A stretch of 64,000 bases of DNA from NCBI GenBank assembly GCA_013397845.1, contig VZTG01010142.1, forward strand, positions 4,687 to 68,686, read 5' to 3'. Each line of letters opens with the position of its first letter. Position 1 is the stretch's first letter. The notes beneath the pieces were generated by a model. It was not told where the DNA came from, ran no database searches, and was given only the letters and a program-made list of their open reading frames with translations. Positions 20,429 to 30,711 of this stretch are shown here, piece by piece. Source of the DNA: Melanocharis versteri (lineage: Eukaryota; Chordata; Aves; Passeriformes; Melanocharitidae). The position numbers and the translations under genes are program-made.

Positions 20429-22262
20429 TTCTCTGCAGCATAAGCTGGTATCATTCACCAGCTGGCAGAGCTGTGTTCAAACCACATCTCAGACAATTCT
20501 GAGGGATGGAAGCCACTGACAAAAAGGCCAAATGTGTCACAGGGAATGTCCTCGGGGTCGCATTGTTTGGAAGAGAAGTTGCCTGGCTCCTATCACTGGA
20601 GAATCTCTTCTGGGAAGGAAAACATCATTACTGCAGTATTGAACTGCACAGAGAGATTTATGATCTAATTTAAAGGTGCAGGGATTTATTTGTTAATTGT
20701 AATAAGCAGCAAGTTCATTACACTCCAGCCTCCAAAGCAGCAGTGTCTTGTAGACAGGGAATAAAATACTGCTTTCATTCACTTGCAGGGCAGGAGTTCA
20801 GCAGGGACGTGCCAAGAAATGAGAACAAAACCACCGCTCCCCCTCTGCCAAAAAATTTCTTTCAATGGGAACAAACACACGGGAAAAGAGGCTCTTCCTT
20901 TGGAAGGTCCACCTGGTTCCTGGGGGCACCACACAAGGGGTTCTAAGATTTAGTTTTATTTCTCATTATGTTACTCTGATTTATTGGCAGTAAATGAAAC
21001 TCAATTCTCCAAGCTGGGTCTGTTTTGCTCAAGGCAGCAACTGTTGGGTGATCTCTCCTTGTCCTTATCCCGACCCAGAGCCTTTCATCCCATTTCCTCT
21101 GCCCTGTCCAGTTGGGAAGGGCAGGGACAGAGCAGCTCTAGGAGCACCTGGATTCCAGCCAGGGCCAACCCACCAGGGCCTGAGCACTCCAAGGGAATTT
21201 TTGAGTGTGAATAGGACCAAACTTCTGTGAGGAAACACGTTCACATTTCCCTACAAGCTATTCCTCCAAAACCTATGGCTTTTCCAGGGCAGTAACATGT
21301 TTAGAAGCCTTTCCAGGGACCTCACTTGGCTGCTTTGTTGTGGTAACACTCTGAACTTTCTCAGCACTTAAACTGTTTTAATTACATTTATACTTGGTTT
21401 TGTATTTGTATTTATTTATATTTACGCATGTAAACTTCAGTTCTTCCTTGGAATGCACACTTAGGCTTGAAACCTAAATCCTTTCATTTACCTGCTTTTA
21501 TTCCCTTGGATGTTGCCTGTTAACAGCCTGTTTTCCTGTGACCTGGAATATTCATTGGAAAGTGGCATTGGCTTCTTCCTTCAGTGTGAATGGAAAGATT
21601 TAGGAGCTAGTTCATTCAGGAGATCCTCTCCTTCAGCATCTGATGCTTGGCAATGATTCATTATTAAGGGGACGTGTCCATGCCAGGGGCTTTTGCTGTT
21701 TACTTGTGCAATTTGCCGATTTTATCTGCAAATCCCGATTTAGTGTTTCCTCTGACCCAGAGGATGGGCTCCACATGACACTGGTGAAAATCAAGGAAGC
21801 ATTTGAAGGAATTCAGTGGAAAAAAGAGAGAAAAATAAAAGATCCCAATCAGATGCTGAAAAAAAGGAAACCTCTCCCAAAAGCACAAATCCTTCTTGGC
21901 AGAATGAATTCAGTTCCACAGGGAAAGAATTTTCTGTCTCCCATATTTTTCTGGCCTACTTTGCAGTTTTTCGGTCCTCTGGAGCACGGCACTGAGAGGT
22001 GACAAGTGAGTCCCTGACTTGATTTCAGGCCACCATTTCTGACTGGTTTTCTACTGGGAAAACCTGGACGAACATCAGCAAGGGAGAGGAATTCATGTCT
22101 GACAGACCTGGATGCTTTTCAGCCTTCACAGAGACATGGACTCAGCCGGGCTCGGGGCCCTTTTCCTCCCCATTCCCTCTTTTTCCTGGCTCCAGTCTTG
22201 CCCCATAGCTGGCACCATTCCCAGCACCGTGAACCAGATCAGCTCGTGGCATAACAACAAGA
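20429..22262. other. Unique DNA, no gene seen
   Basis: This is 1.8 kb of AT-rich DNA without recognised repeats. A 119-codon frame at 21643-22002 (plus) shows no known domain and no splice context. Confidence 0.6.
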
Positions 22263-22450
22263 AATCATGGAATTACAGAATCTCAGAGTGGTTTGGCTTG
22301 GAAGGGACTTTAAGGATCCACCCCCTGCCACGGGCAGGGACACCTTCCACTACCCCAGGGTGCTCCAAGCCCCATCCAACCTGGCCTGGGACATTTCCAG
22401 GGCTCCAGGGGCAGCCACAACTTGTGTCAGTGTCTCCCCACCTGGATGGG
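22263..22450 (-). mobile_element. CR1 LINE 3' fragment, minus strand
   Basis: AATCATGGAATTACAGAATC is the reversed tail. It is followed by GGTTTGGCTTGGAAGGGACT, GGGCAGGGACACCTTCCACT, CCAGGGTGCTCCAAGCCCCA, AACCTGGCCTGGGACATTTC and CTCCAGGGGCAGCCACAACT. It is 5'-truncated. Confidence 0.88.
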
Positions 22451-23180
22451 AGTAGTGAGGGCAGGAGCTTCCCTTTCTCTGCAGGAAGGGACAGGGATTT
22501 GTTTCTCCCTCCCTTCCTTACTCCCATGGACTTTGCCTCTGCCCTGAGCTGGAACAGTCCCCAGGCACTGTGAGTGAAATTTCTCCCACTCTCACCACTC
22601 AATACCAGTCAGGCTCTGCAGCTTAAAAAGTGTCGTCCCTAAAAAGGAAATCCTCATCCCGTGTCTCCTTAAAAAAATTTACCCCAACTTTCCTAAGAAA
22701 TTAAGGCAAAAAAACCCTTGCTTTGATTGGGAGGCAGAACTGCTGCCCTTCTTTCCAGTATTTTTATTTGCTTCCAAAATGCTCCAAAACTTCCAAATAT
22801 TTTTATTCTATTTTCAGTAAAATGCTATTTTTTAATTAGCACAAATTCCCTGTAAGAAGAGCAGGCTGTCACTACTGAATATGGAGGGTGGATCCACCAT
22901 CTGGACAACAGACTCTGCATCCACAGAAAACAGAAGCAGAACAATCTGATGTCATCGCTCCTCAAAGCATCAGAATTTTCCTTTACAATTTTACAACTTG
23001 GGGAGATTTCAGACTGGACAGAGGGAGGTTTGATGTTGAAAATTCAGGGACTGTGCAGCCCAGCACAGGGTTTTCCACAGTCCTGGAGGATCAGGGAATA
23101 CACACAGGGAGAGTTTTGCTTTAAAGGCTGAATTGGGTTTTGCAGAGATTTGCAGGAGGGTGCTCAGGGCTCTGATGGAG
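22451..23180. other. Unique DNA, no gene seen
   Basis: An AT-rich part (22670-22860) contains A- and T-rich runs. No gene or repeat family is recognised. Confidence 0.65.
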
Positions 23181-23375
23181 CAGCCAGGGCTGCTCTGAGC
23201 ACCCTGTGCCAGGCCTCCCCACCCTCACAGGGATTTCCCAAAATCCCATCTAACCCTGCCCTCTGGCAGTTTGAACCCATTGTCCCTTTTCCTGTCACTA
23301 CCACTTTTTTAGCAGCCTCCCTTAGGTACTGGAAGGCCACAATGAGCTCTCCCAAGGCCTCCCTTCTCCATGCTA
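23181..23375 (-). mobile_element. CR1 LINE internal fragment lacking the 3' end, minus strand
   Basis: GCAGCCAGGGCTGCTCTGAG, CACCCTGTGCCAGGCCTCCC, CACCCTCACAGGGATTTCCC, ATCCCATCTAACCCTGCCCT and TACTGGAAGGCCACAATGAG follow CR1 order, but the terminal 120 bp with tail are absent on the left side. The end must have been lost after insertion. Confidence 0.82.
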
Positions 23376-23689
23376 TGCTATAATAGATAGATTAATTATA
23401 ATTATATTCAATAGATGTTCTTTATCTGCCTCGGGGGTGGATCAGTGCTATGAGATGGAGCACAAGGTGCTGTGCTATTCCAGATTCTGTAGCCCAGACA
23501 GAATGAAAAAGCAGGATCTGCTTTTTTGCTCTTTGTTTTGGCCCATGGCAGCACCTGCCTGGACTCTGGGATTAAACTGCCCAGGCTCTGTCACAGCTCA
23601 GCACAGGATGTTTGTAAAGCAGGGGAAAGGCAGGAGGCAGAATAACAAATTCAAAAGGAGGAGGTTCCAGGAGCTGCTGGACTGAAAAT
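23376..23689. other. Spacer between two head-to-head CR1 copies
   Basis: This is about 310 bp. It starts AT-rich (TATAATAGATAGATTAATTA) and no gene is recognised. Confidence 0.65.
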
Positions 23690-23840
23690 CATCCCTGGCA
23701 GCGTCCCAGGCCAGGCTGGATGGGGCTGGGAGCAGCCTGGGACAGTGGAAGGTGTCCCTGCCATGGCAGGGGTGGCACTGGATGGGCTTTAAGGTCCTTC
23801 CAACCCAAACCATTCCATGATTCCATAATTCCATGGTTCC
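23690..23840 (+). mobile_element. CR1 LINE 3' fragment with extended tail, plus strand
   Basis: ATCCCTGGCAGCGTCCCAGG, CCAGGCTGGATGGGGCTGGG, GGACAGTGGAAGGTGTCCCT and GGCTTTAAGGTCCTTCCAAC lead to a tail with about four copies of the 8-bp TTCCATGA/TTCCATAA-like unit (23812-23840). The well-kept tail suggests a relatively young copy. Confidence 0.92.
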
Positions 23841-24612
23841 AGCTGTTCCAAGTTTTCTAGCTGAGTATCACTGCCATAAAGTCCTGAATCCTCAACCATA
23901 TCAGATGGAAGAGAAGATATTAAGATAGTCACCATTTTAATTGAAAATATTGATTAAGTGGAGGCACCTGAGAAGGTACTGCCAGCCCATAATCAACTCA
24001 CCTCTTTTTAACACAAATCCCAAGTGGACAGTTCAGATTCATGACTGAACAGAGTAAATCATAAAGTTGTTTCATTAAAAAGCACAAATATAAAAAATAT
24101 CTACAGAGAAAAGATTTTGAGTTCTGCCTTTGGATTGAGAATGTTTTAAATAAAGCCTTGGGGAAACAAATCCATGGATTTGCTTTAGTGAAGTTGGAGA
24201 GAAGAAAACAGGGTCCTCCAAAAAAACAAATTAGAAAACAATTAGTATTCTCTAAAGCACTTTTCCAGGCCTTAAAGTCGATCAATTCTGTTGGCAAATG
24301 CTGCTTCAGCCCCTGAGCTGCCAGAGCCCTTCGGTGCCACTCTCTGGGCGCAGCAGTTCCAGGCACACAGAGAATCTCCCAGCACTGCCCCAGGACCATG
24401 GCAGGGAGCAGAAGTTGGACCACACAATGTTGTCTGTAAAATTTGGCACAACCTTGAAAATACTAACCTGCTCCAGAGATTTTCTTTACTTGCTCCATAT
24501 CCATGAATCCTTCACCAGAATTTGTGAGGAGTTTGCTAAATGGGTTAAGAACCAACTCCACATTTCCCTGCACGTGCTATGTGGGACACTTGCTGTCCCT
24601 TCTGCTTCATAA
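23841..24612. other. Unique DNA, no gene seen
   Basis: AT-rich in the first half. A 141-codon minus-strand frame (23998-24423) has no recognisable features. Confidence 0.6.
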
Positions 24613-24975
24613 ACAGAATCCCAGAATGGATTGGATTGGGAAGGACCTCAAAGCCCACCCAGTGCCACCCCTGCCATGGCAGGGACACCTCCCACTGTCC
24701 CAGGCTGCTCCAGCCCCGTCCAGCCTGGCCTTGGACACTGCCAGGGATCCAGGGGCAGCCACAGCTGCTCTGGGCACCCTGTGCCAAGGCCTGCCCACCC
24801 TCACATGGGGGAATCCCTTCCCAGTATCCCATCCATCCCTGCCCTCTGGCAGTGGGAAGCCATTCCCTGCGTCCTGTCACCCCAGCCCCTTGTCCAACAT
24901 CTCTCTCCATGTTTCTTGTAGCCCCTTCAGGTCCTGGAAGGTCCCAATTAAGTCACCCCGAATGTCCAGGCTGAG
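24613..24975 (-). mobile_element. CR1 LINE fragment, about 360 bp, minus strand
   Basis: ACAGAATCCCAGAATGGATT, GGATTGGGAAGGACCTCAAA, CATGGCAGGGACACCTCCCA, GGATCCAGGGGCAGCCACAG, TTCCCAGTATCCCATCCATC, CATGTTTCTTGTAGCCCCTT and AGGTCCTGGAAGGTCCCAAT are in reversed CR1 order. The match fades around 24975 at the start of the more 5' region. Confidence 0.9.
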
Positions 24976-25778
24976 TCCATTGTCCCACAGTGTCAGCTGG
25001 GGTCACCTCACATGTCCGGCTGTCCAGGAATGCCCAGGAAGGTCAGGATGGAGCTGTCTGGAGATGGTCCAGCAGCACAGGATGTGAGCTCACAAGTGCG
25101 TGAACACTGGGTGCAAAGGGCAGGAGCTGCTCCTCCAGCACAGGTGATTTGCAGGTGGCTGAGGAGGATGAAACCTCTCACAGTGTCAGCAGGAAAAGCT
25201 TAGAGGAGCTCCACAGATGCTCTGTCTGTACCTCTGAGGTAACAGAGGCAAGGGCCAGTCCAGAGGAGAATTCCCTGTGGAAAGGGTGTTGGGGTGGGGA
25301 AAATCCTTACAGAGCCCAAGCTTGCGTGCTGGACAGGGAAAGGCATTACCTGCCTGAGTAGGTTTTTCCCAGCACTAAGGGGGAGTATGGAAAATTGGCT
25401 GAGTATATACAGTTGGCTGAGAGTATAAAATTGACTGAGTGCATAAAACTGTCTGAGGACCTCAGATGGCTTCTGGGACCTCGGTGCACACACATCCCAC
25501 ACAAGGAGTCTGTGGTACTTCTGCAGAAGGGTTGGCCAATCACAAAGCTACTCATGATTAACAATTATTGCCAGAGCTGATGGGAGCTCTGTAGCCATGG
25601 CAGGTGATTTATTTCTGCCTCAGAGGGCCCACAACTTAATTTGGGTCTAAACTAGACTGGTACGGTTCAGGGAAGGACGCAGGTAGAGCAGCCTTGCATT
25701 CTTTATGTGTGGGAGCGCTCAAAAAAAGTAAGAGAGTGGTGGAGTGTAAGAGAGGTGTTTGAAATTAAAGGTTGGGAT
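24976..25778. other. Unique DNA with a degenerate short tandem repeat
   Basis: No gene is seen. The only structure is the array at 25394-25457. The first 150 bp may be very diverged CR1 sequence but this cannot be shown by eye. Confidence 0.55.
25394..25457. repeat. Degenerate tandem repeat, 18-19-bp unit, about 3.5 copies
   Basis: The units read ATTGGCTGAGTATATACAG, TTGGCTGAGAGTATAAAA, TTGACTGAGTGCATAAAA and a partial CTGTCTGAGG. They share TTGRCTGAG followed by an AT-rich half. On the minus strand they encode a repeating FYxLSQ-type peptide only because the unit happens to lack stops. Confidence 0.8.
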
Positions 25779-25936
25779 GAGGTTGTGGCTTCTGCAGAAG
25801 TGTCCCAGGCCAGGTTGGACGGGGCTTGGAGCACCCTGGGACAGTGGAAGGTGTCCCTGCCCATGGCAGGGGGTGGGAACGAGATGATTTTTAAGGTCCC
25901 TTCCAACCCAAACCCTCCTGGGATTCCATGATTCAT
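25779..25936 (+). mobile_element. CR1 LINE 3' fragment, plus strand
   Basis: GTGTCCCAGGCCAGGTTGGA, CGGGGCTTGGAGCACCCTGG, GACAGTGGAAGGTGTCCCTG, CCCATGGCAGGGGGTGGGAA and AAGGTCCCTTCCAACCCAAA, then the tail GGGATTCCATGATTCATTCT. It is 5'-truncated. Confidence 0.92.
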
Positions 25937-27375
25937 TCTAAACACTTCTCATTCTGCTGAATTCCGTCACAATTCCTGCCATATTTAGCAAGTCCTACCC
26001 CATCTTTGCTTCCCTGGGTGCAAACCAGGAGCGTTTGTTGAAGCGCTGGAGGTGATCCGTAGAACCAGTCCATGGAAGCACTGCAGGGGGCACTGAGGCT
26101 TGTGGCATTACTGACAAATGAGCTGTACCTGCAGCTGAGCCCCCTGCCAGGCAGCTGTGGGAAAGGAGAGCAGATTCTGCTCATTGTTTGTTTAGACTTT
26201 GTATCTGACTAAGGCCAGCCCAGAGAACTGTGCTAAGCTGTCCACGGCCAAAATACTGCTTCAGAGGGAGCCTTTCTGCTTTGAAACCCACACCTGACAC
26301 ACGAGTCGCACCAAGAGCATCAGAGACTGTCTGAAATACAGACCAGAATTAGGCCTTAGCACGGGGAATGATTTCTCCCCTCCTGCAGTGCCATCAAAGC
26401 AGCCATTCCCTGCATCCATCCTGTCAGGTCACTCAAATCTCTTTTGGGAGCAGCACTTTGCTCCTGGAGAGACAGAGGCGTTTTTCTTTCCCTCCCTTCC
26501 TGGCTTACAAGAAAGCCTCAGAGCAAGGACATTTCATCTTCAGTTTTTCAAGGACTGATCACTATCAGACTTCAGGTCAGAGCTGATGTGTGGATACTTT
26601 GCAGACCTTCCTGGGAAACCAGGTGGAAAATGTCACTGACCATCACATCAGCTGTGCCCCAGCTCCAGGAGCTGCCCTACAGAGGAGAGGGGTGGTTCAG
26701 GGAGAGGTTTCTGGGAGCAGAATTGTAACTCAGATCTTTCCCTGGGCACAAGGGAGCTGGGGCAGGGACACCTCAGAGCAGAATTCCCTCATCACATGAG
26801 AGCCCTGTGCTGGGATTACCAACTGACGTGGAAGTCTGAACATCTGAATTCAGGGTGAAAGGACTTAGAGAGTTTCCGGAGAAGGTTTTCTGCCACTCTG
26901 AGTCCCAGAGGACACAGGACGCTTCCCTTGGATGATTCTGAGCAATGGGATGAGCTGTGCATTGCTCGTTTCAAAATCCCCCCATCTGTTTGCTGCTGTA
27001 TCTTTATGTATCCCTGCCTATTTTCCAGCCTTTCCCATGCTCCCAGCCTATCCTTTGAGCTCTTCACATGTTCCAATTGGTACCAGCAGCAGGCAAAGGT
27101 TAGACCTGTCCTGAAAATCCACTAAGGTCAAGTTAACGCATAAAGAAACAACAAACCCTTCTTTTCTATCCTGTGGTTTTCCTAGAAATAAAAGATTTAC
27201 TGAGGCCAGGGTCAATCAACAAAAACCAAACCAAACCAAACAAAAAAAAAGAGAAAGAAGTGACTGCCTTGGGACCACCTCCTTTTTCTGTCCCAAAATA
27301 CCCCAAAGGCTATTTGGGAACATCCATGAGTCGTTCGGCTTTAGAAGGTGGGTGGGACCAGAGGATACAAAACCT
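25937..27375. other. Unique DNA, no gene seen
   Basis: This is 1.4 kb without recognised repeats, apart from an A-rich (CCAAA)n-like simple stretch at 27220-27250 just before the next CR1 copy. Confidence 0.6.
27220..27250. repeat. Simple repeat (CCAAA)n followed by poly-A
   Basis: ACAAAAACC then three CAAAC-type units run into nine A residues. It is similar in type to the stretch at 35938-35979. Confidence 0.85.
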
Positions 27376-27486
27376 TGGGAAGGGACTCTCAGCACCCTGG
27401 GCTGCTGGAAGGTGTCCCTGCAGAACCAGAGGAACCGGATGAGCTTTAAGGTCTCTTCCAACCCAAACTGTCCTGGGATTCCATAA
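27376..27486 (+). mobile_element. Decayed CR1 LINE 3' fragment, plus strand
   Basis: GGACTCTCAGCACCCTGGGC, TGCTGGAAGGTGTCCCTGCA, GGATGAGCTTTAAGGTCTCT and TCCAACCCAAACTGTCCTGG lead to GGGATTCCATAAA. The central CCATGGCAGGGG block is replaced by unrelated sequence, so this is an older, damaged copy. Confidence 0.75.
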
Positions 27487-28386
27487 AAAAGCCATATTCC
27501 CCATATTGCTGGAGTGAATATTTACTGACAAATACAATTCACTTTCTTAAACGCATCCAAACAAAGACACAATCTGGGTGGAATCAACAGGTCTCATTAT
27601 CAAGAGGCTTCAGATCCTTCAGATGAGATTTTTTTTTTGTTTTTCAAGATAAATCATCAAAACACAAATTTACATTTCTTCCCCTCCTCTCCCCACACAC
27701 CAAATTTTATTACACTTGTAGATTTTGTGGACTTTGCACTGCAAGAATGGCAAACAAGAGCTCTGTGATCTCTGTGGAAAGCTCAACTCTTGTATTTCCA
27801 AAAGAGGGGCTTTGATCTGAGCACAGATTGGTTCCTTGTCTCTCTGGACCTTGGTGAGGACTGGCAGCACAGCTCTGTGTAATTCCCCCAAGCCTGGTCT
27901 GTGTTTTTAGTTGCAGAGTCCAAACGATGGTGTTCAGGTGCTCATGGGCCCCTCGATCTCCGCCTGGACTGCTCAAGGTCTGTCTCATCTCTTGTTTTTT
28001 GCCCCCTGTGTCCACCCACCACCTCTGCCCTCGCTGCTCTGCACGGGAGGCACCCAGTGGGTATTTCTCCTGAGGCTCTGGACAAGGCAAGGCACTTCTG
28101 CTGCTCCCAGAGCTGGTGCCCAGGAGCTGCTGGAAGAGGGGAAAAGCCCCCTCCAGCCCCTTTGTAGGCTACCACAGCTGTCATGTTACAGAAAACTACA
28201 AATGTGATCCTGAAATGAGGAGCTGATGATGGAGCTTCCACAGCAGATCTACATCGCTCCCCAGGTCTGCCAGCAGCAACTCTTTGGAGCCAAGGGGTTT
28301 CATGTTAATTTCTTTCAAAATTCAAAAGGAGGCAATAAAATCACCTCTCATTCAGGAGTTTCACTGATTTTAAAACAAAACTTTAA
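27487..28386. other. Unique DNA, no gene seen
   Basis: Contains a T9 run near 27629-27637. GC-richer from 27900 to 28150, with frames open on both strands but no recognisable protein. Confidence 0.6.
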
Positions 28387-28886
28387 TCATAGAATCCCAC
28401 AGTGGTTTCAGGGGACCTTAATGCCCACCCAATACCACCCCTACTGTGGGCAGGGACACCTCCCACTGTCCCTGGCTGCTCCCAGCCCTGTCCAGCCTGG
28501 CCTGGGACACTGCCAGGGATCCAGGGGCAGCCACAGCTGCTCTGGACACCCTGTGCCAGGGCTCACCAACCTCCCAGGGAACAATTCCTTCCCAATATCC
28601 CATCCATCCCTGCCCTCTGGCAGTGGAAGCCATTCCCTGTGTCCTGTCCCTCCATCCCTTGCAGTCTCTCTCCATGTTTCCTGTGGCTCCCTCAGGCCCT
28701 GGAAGGCCACAGTGAGGTCACCCCAAAGCTTCTCCTCTGCAGCTGAACAATCCCAGCTCTGCCAGCCTTTCCTCCCAGCAGAGCTGCTCCTTCCCTCTGC
28801 TCATCCTGGAGCCTCCTCTGGGCTCTCCAGCAGCTCCAGGTCCCTGCTGTGCTGGGCCCAGGGCTGGGGCAGCTCTGCAGGGCAGA
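28387..28886 (-). mobile_element. CR1 LINE fragment of about 500 bp, minus strand
   Basis: TCATAGAATCCCACAGTGGT, GGGACCTTAATGCCCACCCA, GGGCAGGGACACCTCCCACT, GGATCCAGGGGCAGCCACAG, TTCCCAATATCCCATCCATC and CATGTTTCCTGTGGCTCCCT are followed by the more 5' blocks GAACAATCCCAGCTCTGCCA and GGGCTCTCCAGCAGCTCCAG. It is the second-longest copy here. Confidence 0.9.
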
Positions 28887-30510
28887 TCCTTCCCCTTGCC
28901 TCTGCTCTACCCCTCCCTCCTCCTTCCCTACCTTTAATTAGCACCTCATTAACACATTTTCGAAACTCCAATGATTTATTCCTGGGTTAAGTGCTCTGGT
29001 TACATCTTGTATTTCAGCTCAGAGGAGAAAGCAGCCAAACCATTTTTCCTTCCTTGTGGGCAGGCTGGTTCACCCCAGCATCCTCACTTTCTTAGCAGCT
29101 TTATTTCACCTGCTTTTCACAGCAATAAAGGAGCCTTTCCATATTTCCTGTGCATTATTGTTGAGAATCAGAGAATCACTGAATTTTCAAGTGTTAAAGC
29201 TTTCATCAGCAAAACTGAACATGGAATGGCATCACATTATCCAATGAGTCTCAACCCTTTCCATGTTTACTTTTTTTTTTTGGTTTGACTTCTTATTTTT
29301 CAATTTTCAGAAAAGCAAAACTTTCAGCAAAACAACCCCAACACTTCTGTTTAGATGTAAATTAATTGGCAAGACTCCTTTCAACACTCTACAGCTCTTC
29401 ATGTGTCTCTCAGCCGGTAATAAATGCTCTGCATCCTTTGGACTTCCAGGCTGCCTTTCATCTGAGAATCTCAGAGTGTTTAGCCAAGGACTAATTAATC
29501 CGTTTCAGCCCAGCTCTGTGAGACAGGTAAATCTGAGGAGTAAAAGGGTCAATATTCCCAGTACAGATGAATTGCCCAGACACCTCGGGCCATTGCTGGG
29601 CCCACAAGAGCTTTCCTGCTCTTTGGCTCAAGTGGGATGTTGGACCTCGCTCCAGGGAGGTGGAGTGAGGGCACCTGTCTCACTCAGGTCTTGGCAGCTC
29701 TTTTAGACCTGATTTGAAATTCTGCATTAAACCAGGAACTGAGCAATTCTCGAGGAGCCCAATGCTCCCTCTGGACAGGAACACAAAAGAGGTGGTTCTC
29801 TCAAGCCAAATAAAAAATTCCCAGCGATCCGAAAAATGTGAAAACTGATCCCAGCAGATTTCCCTGGACCTCTGCAGAGCTTCCAGCCCAGAGCTCCACA
29901 CGCTCTCCTGTTTTATTTCTGGGGCTTTGCACGGCCCTGGGTTATTTTACCTCCTGTAATACTGGGTTCAGGAACTCCAGATACCAAAAGAAGAGAGGTC
30001 AAGGTGCTTCCCTCAAATGCTGCTGCCCTGTGAGTCCCAGTGAGGAGGGATCCATCAACCAGGGCTGCCTGCAGTGGGGGCCCTGTGCCAGACCCCCACT
30101 CTGTGAGAGCTCAGCTCTTCCCCTGAGCTGCACTGACTGCACAGCATTGACCCCAGATTGTCACCTCAAATCCCCCTCAGACCATTGAAAATTAAAGATA
30201 TTTATTATTCAATATCTCAATACAAACACCAGTGTTTCAAACGTTGGGAAGAAGAATCTCTGAAAAACCAGGGAACAGCTGCTCCCTGTGCATTAAAAGG
30301 GCACATCCAAGAGATTTCTCTCCCTCCCCATATCCTGCTCACAGCTCTTTGGACATTTGTGTAACCCTGTAGGCACCATCCCAGCTCTGGGAGAAGTTCA
30401 CATCCTTCTGTGCTTTCCCAGGGATGATCTTAAGCTTAGGGGAACAAGCTCGGTTTCATACCCAGCCCTTTTCTTGTGGAAATGTTCTCCAGAAGGAAAG
30501 TGGCCCGTGA
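28887..30510. other. Unique DNA, no gene seen
   Basis: This is mostly AT-rich, with an 11-T run near 29271-29281. A short AT-rich motif at 30190-30221 is nearly repeated at 33524-33552. No gene is recognised. Confidence 0.6.
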
Positions 30511-30711
30511 TTAGGAAGGAATTCTTTATTCAGAGGATGGTGAGCCCTGGCACAGGGTGCCCAGAGCAGCTGGCGCTGCCCCTGGATCCCTGGCAGTGTC
30601 CCAGGCCAGGCTGCACGGGGCTGGGAGCAGCCTGGGACAGGGGAAGGTGCCACGGCAGGGGTGGCACTGGGTGGGCTTTCAGGTCCCTTCCCACCCAAAC
30701 CGTTCTGGGAT
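30511..30711 (+). mobile_element. CR1 LINE 3' fragment with a small internal deletion, plus strand
   Basis: TTAGGAAGGAATTCTTTATT, CCCTGGCACAGGGTGCCCAG, GGATCCCTGGCAGTGTCCCA and GGCTGGGAGCAGCCTGGGAC are followed by GGGGAAGGTGCCACGGCAGG, where TCCCT of the usual GTGTCCCTGCCATGG is missing. It ends CCGTTCTGGGATCG without a clear tail repeat. Confidence 0.9.

Noticed and set aside
29161..29200. AGAATCAGAGAATCACTGAATT as a further CR1 tail
   Set aside because: Only about 20 bp resemble the tail and no CR1 body follows on either side.
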